From contig OX578139.1 of the NCBI GenBank assembly GCA_951213105.1, forward strand, positions 72,108,754-72,172,753: a stretch of 64,000 nt of DNA, given 5' to 3'. The DNA is from Amaurobius ferox (Eukaryota; Arthropoda; Arachnida; Araneae; Amaurobiidae). Shown in pieces: positions 60,769-64,000 of the stretch (position 1 is its first letter; the number at the start of each line of letters is the position of its first letter). The notes beneath the pieces are model-generated. The model was given only the letters and a program-made list of their open reading frames with translations, was not told the DNA's origin and ran no database searches. Position numbers and translations under genes: made by a program.

Positions 60769-61242
60769 ATTTAAAATGAAAAAAGAAAATATATAGGTGG
60801 AATGATTGTGTTTAGAGGGTTGCAGAAAGGTCAAGGGGGATTGCGACCTCTATTTCCTGGTTAGAAGCTAGCTTTGACTTCATGAAAACGCTCCCAGAGA
60901 CTCTGCACGCCCGAAACAACAATCGATCATGCCCGTGGGGATAAAATGGCCGAATCCCAGACAACATAAAAATGATCAAAATAACAAAAATTGGAAATTT
61001 TACTAACCAGCAAGACGAGAATCATGGAAGAGTTGCATAAAGCGTATAAACTTCGAATAGGAAAGCATACATAAAAATCGATTGTTGTTTCAGGCGTGCA
61101 GAGTCTCTGGGAGCGTTTTCATGAAGTCAAAGCTAGCTTCTAACCAGGAAATAGGGGTCGTAATCCCCCTTGACCTTTCTGCAACCCTGTAAACACAATC
61201 ATTCCACCTATATATTTTCTTTTTTCATTTTAAATCTTATAT
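60763..61242. repeat. Large foldback, about 164-bp arms
   Basis: Arms 60763-60927 and 61077-61242 are near-identical inverted copies containing ggtggaatgattgtgttta, tcctggttagaagctagctt and cccagagactctgcacgcc, around a loop of about 150 bp (60928-61076). TA tract on the left side; another TA tract 77 bp to the right. Few differences between the arms (for example agagggttg versus caaccctg), implying recent formation or gene conversion. Confidence 0.93.
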
Positions 61243-61315
61243 TTCAAGAACTCTGATAGTGCGGCAATTTGCGTCTTTCTCTTTCTTGAATTTTATACTT
61301 TTTGGGATTGTATTT

Positions 61316-61318
<3 letters not shown>

Positions 61319-61380
<62 letters not shown>
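61319..61380. repeat. TA microsatellite, about 62 bp
   Basis: Pure TA tract directly abutting the MITE at 61381. Confidence 0.95.
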
Positions 61381-61384
<4 letters not shown>

Positions 61385-61593
61385 GAGCACCGCTTGTTAT
61401 TTATACGTCCTTTCAGCACAATCCCGATTAATTCCTAACCATGTAATGATAAAATATTTCGTTTATACGAGGTAAAACGTCGGTTATACTTCATTTTCCC
61501 AGTTTTCCAGCCGATAAATCTTTTTAAAATTCGAAAATTTTCATTCGGATAGAACATTTGAGAATTGAGAAACATATAAACGGTGCTCCACTG
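61381..61593. mobile_element. Tigger/pogo-like MITE
   Basis: About 213 bp with inverted ends: left tgtggagcaccgcttgttat, right the complement of cagtggagcaccgtttatat, next to TA on both sides. Ends starting CAGTGGAGCACCG with TA targets resemble pogo/Tigger termini. No coding sequence. Confidence 0.68.
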
Positions 61594-61609
61594 TATATAT
61601 ATATATATA

Positions 61610-61942
61610 CAGGGTGGTCATAAAAAATCTTCCCCGATATATAAACCCCTAGTGGGCTATCCTCTCAACCAATCGTAAGGGAATTTCAGATATTTTTAAT
61701 TGAAGGTATGCGCTCGAGATTGTGATGGTTTCAAACAATAGCGCTCTCAAGATTACGGTTACAGTGAAAACATTTCGAAATTTTCGATTGGCAACACTCA
61801 CCTTTTTCCTGCGCATATTGATCAGGACATTGAAAAACCATAAATGGCGTTGGAACGATACACGTATGACGAAAATTGGCGGAGTAAAACATTTGCAAAG
61901 AAGAGCATTGTAAAAGACAATGACAACACAAGAGAGGAGAGG
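61610..61942. repeat. Left terminal inverted repeat of mariner-like element
   Basis: Matches the reverse complement of the right TIR over most of its length, from ttccccgatatataaacccc inwards to agagaggag. An apparent 112-codon minus-strand frame (61649-61987) is only TIR sequence; the same peptide phrases appear in the other TIR (ALLFETITISS versus ALLFEIITISS). Confidence 0.88.
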
Positions 61943-62079
61943 GGAGAAAAAACTTTTATTAGAATCACAAATTTTCAACGTGTCCACCTTCGCAGACGAT
62001 AAGGCATTGCATGCGGGAGATTGTTGACAACAATGACGAACGCATCATCGCAGGAGGACTCTGTATAACGTCACGTTTA

Positions 62080-63028
62080 TGGCATCTTTAATCATGGATT
62101 TGATGTGTACACCTTAGATTTCAGATAACCCCAGAATAAGAAATCCATCGGAGTGAGGTCGGGGGATTGCGGTGGTCACGAAACTGCCATGTTACGGGAG
62201 ATGACTCTATCACCAAAGTTCTGTTGCAGCACTGGTCGAACACATGTAGCGACGTGTGGAGGAGCACCATCTTGCATTCATACATTCTCATTAACGGCAT
62301 TTCGCTGCTGCAATTCTGGAATTACGTAATTCTGCAACATTGTTTTATACCGAGGACCTGTAATGGAGCACGTTTGCATACCATTAGATGTGATCTCTTC
62401 GGAGAAGTACGGACCGAGAACGAATGTGCTTGTGATGCCGCACCACACAGTCTCTTTAGCTTGGTCTAAAATCACTGGTGCCACTTGGTGAGAATTTTCG
62501 TTAGCCGAGTACAAGCAGTTCTTGGAGTATGTTACCAGTTAAGGAGGAATGTGCCTCATCTGTCCATAATATCCGCAGCGGCCACCTGCTATCTTCATCA
62601 TATCTGATGAGGAAAAAATTCGCAAAGTCGACACGCTGTTGCTCGTCTCCAGGTTGCAACATCTGGACGCGCTGGAATCGATATGGAAGCATCCGCAGAA
62701 CAGAGCGCAGAAGCTTGAGGACTGTGGTTTTCGGTACATCCAGATTTCGGACAACACTTCTTGCAGTACGCAATGGACTTGCAGTAATCGTATTATGCAC
62801 GTCCGCAACAACTTCAACAGGAACAGATGATTGTACGGATCGCGATCTATCACATGTGCATCCAGTTTCTTGCAATTTTTTTACCAGATCACGTACAGTT
62901 CGTACAGAACATGGGCCTCTTCCTAGCTTATGATTTCGCCGATAAACTCGCACTGCTTCGGCAGCATTTTCCCCTTTCAGATAAAACAGCTTTATCAGTT
63001 CACCTCGTTGTTTCCCTGTAAGTGTCAT
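62080..63028 (-). pseudogene. Mariner-like DDE transposase, broken
   Basis: The ATG at 63028 opens MTLTGKQRGELIKLFYLKGE, followed by a bipartite helix-turn-helix DNA-binding region (SVRTVRDLVKKLQETGCTCD, then a second helix set with VPKTTVLKLLRSVLRMLPYR) and the catalytic part. First aspartate is in ILWTDEAHSSL. A frameshift near 62510 moves the reading to TVWCGITSTFVLGPYFSEE and NYVIPELQQRNAVNENV. An in-frame TGA then precedes MQDGAPPHVA (second aspartate) and another TGA precedes PPQSPDLTPMDF (third). Later codons to about 62080 are decayed. The order is that of Tc1/mariner DDE transposases, spanning about 315 codons in total. At least one frameshift and two stops make it inactive. Confidence 0.88.
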
Positions 63029-63178
63029 CTTGTTGGCACGTTCAAACACCTGATTGAAGAAACAATCTTCCCACAAGGTTTATAAAAGATTTTCCACAAG
63101 CAATGCTTTGCACATGTTGTTCTGTGATTGGTGCTTCTACTGTCTATCCCTGTGAATTATGCAAAATGCGTCAATGCA

Positions 63179-63530
63179 CCTCCTCTCTGTATTGCCATTG
63201 GTCGTTTACAATGTTCTTCTTTGCAAATGAATCAATTTTCATCATACGTTTTCATCACGCCGGCAATTTTCATCATACGTGTATCGTTCCAACGCCATTT
63301 ATGGCTTTTCAATGCGCTGATCAATTTGCGCAGGAAAAAAGTGGGAGTTGCCATTAAAAATTTTCGAATTTGTTTTATTGCAACCGTAACCGTGAGAGCT
63401 CTATTGTTTGAAATCATCACAATCTCGAGCCCATACCTTCAAATAACAATATTTGAAATTTCGTTTCGATTGGTTGAGCGGATATGCCGCTAGGGGTTCA
63501 TATATCGGGGAAGTTTTTTAAAACAACATA
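63179..63530. repeat. Right terminal inverted repeat of mariner-like element
   Basis: Inverted partner of 61610-61942. A short local duplication (catcatacgt with ttttcat, about 63236-63280) makes it slightly longer than the left TIR. Confidence 0.88.
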
Positions 63531-63570
63531 AAAATATATATTTAAGACCACATAAAAATATATATTTAAG

Positions 63571-63573
<3 letters not shown>

Positions 63574-63649
<76 letters not shown>
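63574..63649. repeat. TA microsatellite, about 76 bp
   Basis: TA tract just outside the transposon, preceded by a short duplication (cataaaaatatatatttaag twice, 63527-63570). Confidence 0.95.
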
Positions 63650-63655
<6 letters not shown>

Positions 63656-64000
63656 ATTCTATAACAAATTCTGCTACATGCAATTCTGCAATTGATTATA
63701 ATTTAACTTTGACACAGATACATATTATCACTAGCCTGTGATGTAAAGCATTTTTCAATGTTATAGCTTGTTTTAATATATTGTTGAGTGTTGAATTCGA
63801 AAAATTAAGTAAATAAAAACGTCGTACCACAAATACGATTTATGCCTATTCAATCTATACAGGGTCTCCTCATAAGTCCTTATGCATCACTTTTAGCTTT
63901 GATTGATTACTTTTGTTTACTTTTGATATTTACTTTTGACTTTTACTTTTGACACTAAAACTGCAAAAACTGGACTTACTGGTAGGAAAGCGACTATGCT
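63650..64000. other. Unassigned, with a possible transposon terminus at 63859
   Basis: tacagggtctcctcataagt at about 63858-63877 resembles a Tc1/mariner-type end after TA. It would extend beyond the window, so its partner cannot be checked. 63895-63955 has repeated ttacttttg units. Confidence 0.35.

Larger units (their letters stand above)
61610..63530 (-). mobile_element. Mariner-like transposon with about 340-bp terminal inverted repeats
   Basis: Left end begins at cagggtggtcataaaaaatc after TA. Left TIR about 61610-61942, right TIR about 63179-63530, sharing ctcgagattgtgatg, ccataaatggcgttggaacg and gcaaagaaga. They enclose a broken transposase on the minus strand. The right outermost about 15 bp are altered, so the exact right end is uncertain. 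Confidence 0.85.

Noticed and set aside
60655..60834. Ile-Tyr repeat protein within a 136-codon ORF
   Set aside because: Caused by the TA tract; not a protein-coding signal.
61649..61987. 112-codon minus-strand ORF, and its mirror at 63128-63493
   Set aside because: Both are readings of the terminal inverted repeats of the mariner-like element.

Overview
This window looks like repeat-rich intergenic DNA from an animal genome, most likely an arthropod and plausibly a spider or other arachnid. The evidence is the AT-rich background, long TA and GT microsatellites, tRNA- and 5S-derived SINEs, relics of piggyBac, Tc1/mariner and an RNase H-bearing non-LTR retrotransposon, and the absence of any long intact ORF. 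The arachnid guess comes from general resemblance and was not tested. I see no bacterial-style operons. The only candidate host coding sequence is one possible exon on the minus strand near 1.8-2.0 kb. Names such as A-, B- and C-element, SINE-1/2/3 and mini-element are my labels.

Layout. 0-18.5 kb: a foldback element (43-633), a possible exon, a mariner-like relic (C-element), copies of two anonymous interspersed families (A-element of about 1 kb with a fixed GT microsatellite; B-element with a TCTG-rich start), and a 30-bp minisatellite. 18.5-30.6 kb: A-element copies flank a 9.5-kb satellite with a 438-bp monomer. A tRNA-derived SINE was trapped in one monomer and amplified with it as a higher-order repeat of about 2055 bp. 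Just beyond lies a 5S-rRNA/tRNA chimeric SINE inserted in a B-element. 30.6-36.9 kb: mostly unassigned AT-rich DNA, one minisatellite and a B-element. 36.9-42 kb: tandem SINEs, a 5'-truncated LINE relic carrying RNase H, an A-element, and a cluster with a second 5S chimera, a SINE at the same target site and a different SINE family. 43-50.3 kb: A-elements, tandem repeats and the only plus-strand 5S chimera. 50.3-59 kb: unassigned DNA, a second C-element, a 421-bp GC-rich tandem repeat with a tRNA-Thr-like segment, and B-elements. 59-64 kb: a piggyBac derivative with TTAA duplications, a large foldback flanked by TA tracts, a Tigger-like MITE and a mariner-like transposon with terminal inverted repeats of about 340 bp.

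The observations most worth following are three. (1) A discrete mini-element of about 60 bp occurs three times with its own 10-14 bp target-site duplications, and its stem resembles the 3' tail of the tRNA SINE with apparent compensatory changes. (2) In the 5S/tRNA chimeric SINE, the tRNA B box has been lost and a 5S head gained, which suggests a promoter swap. (3) The satellite monomer appears to derive from the interior of the A-element family and then captured and amplified a SINE. Everything here comes from reading the sequence; no alignment or database search was run, and repeat boundaries are good to roughly 5-30 bp.
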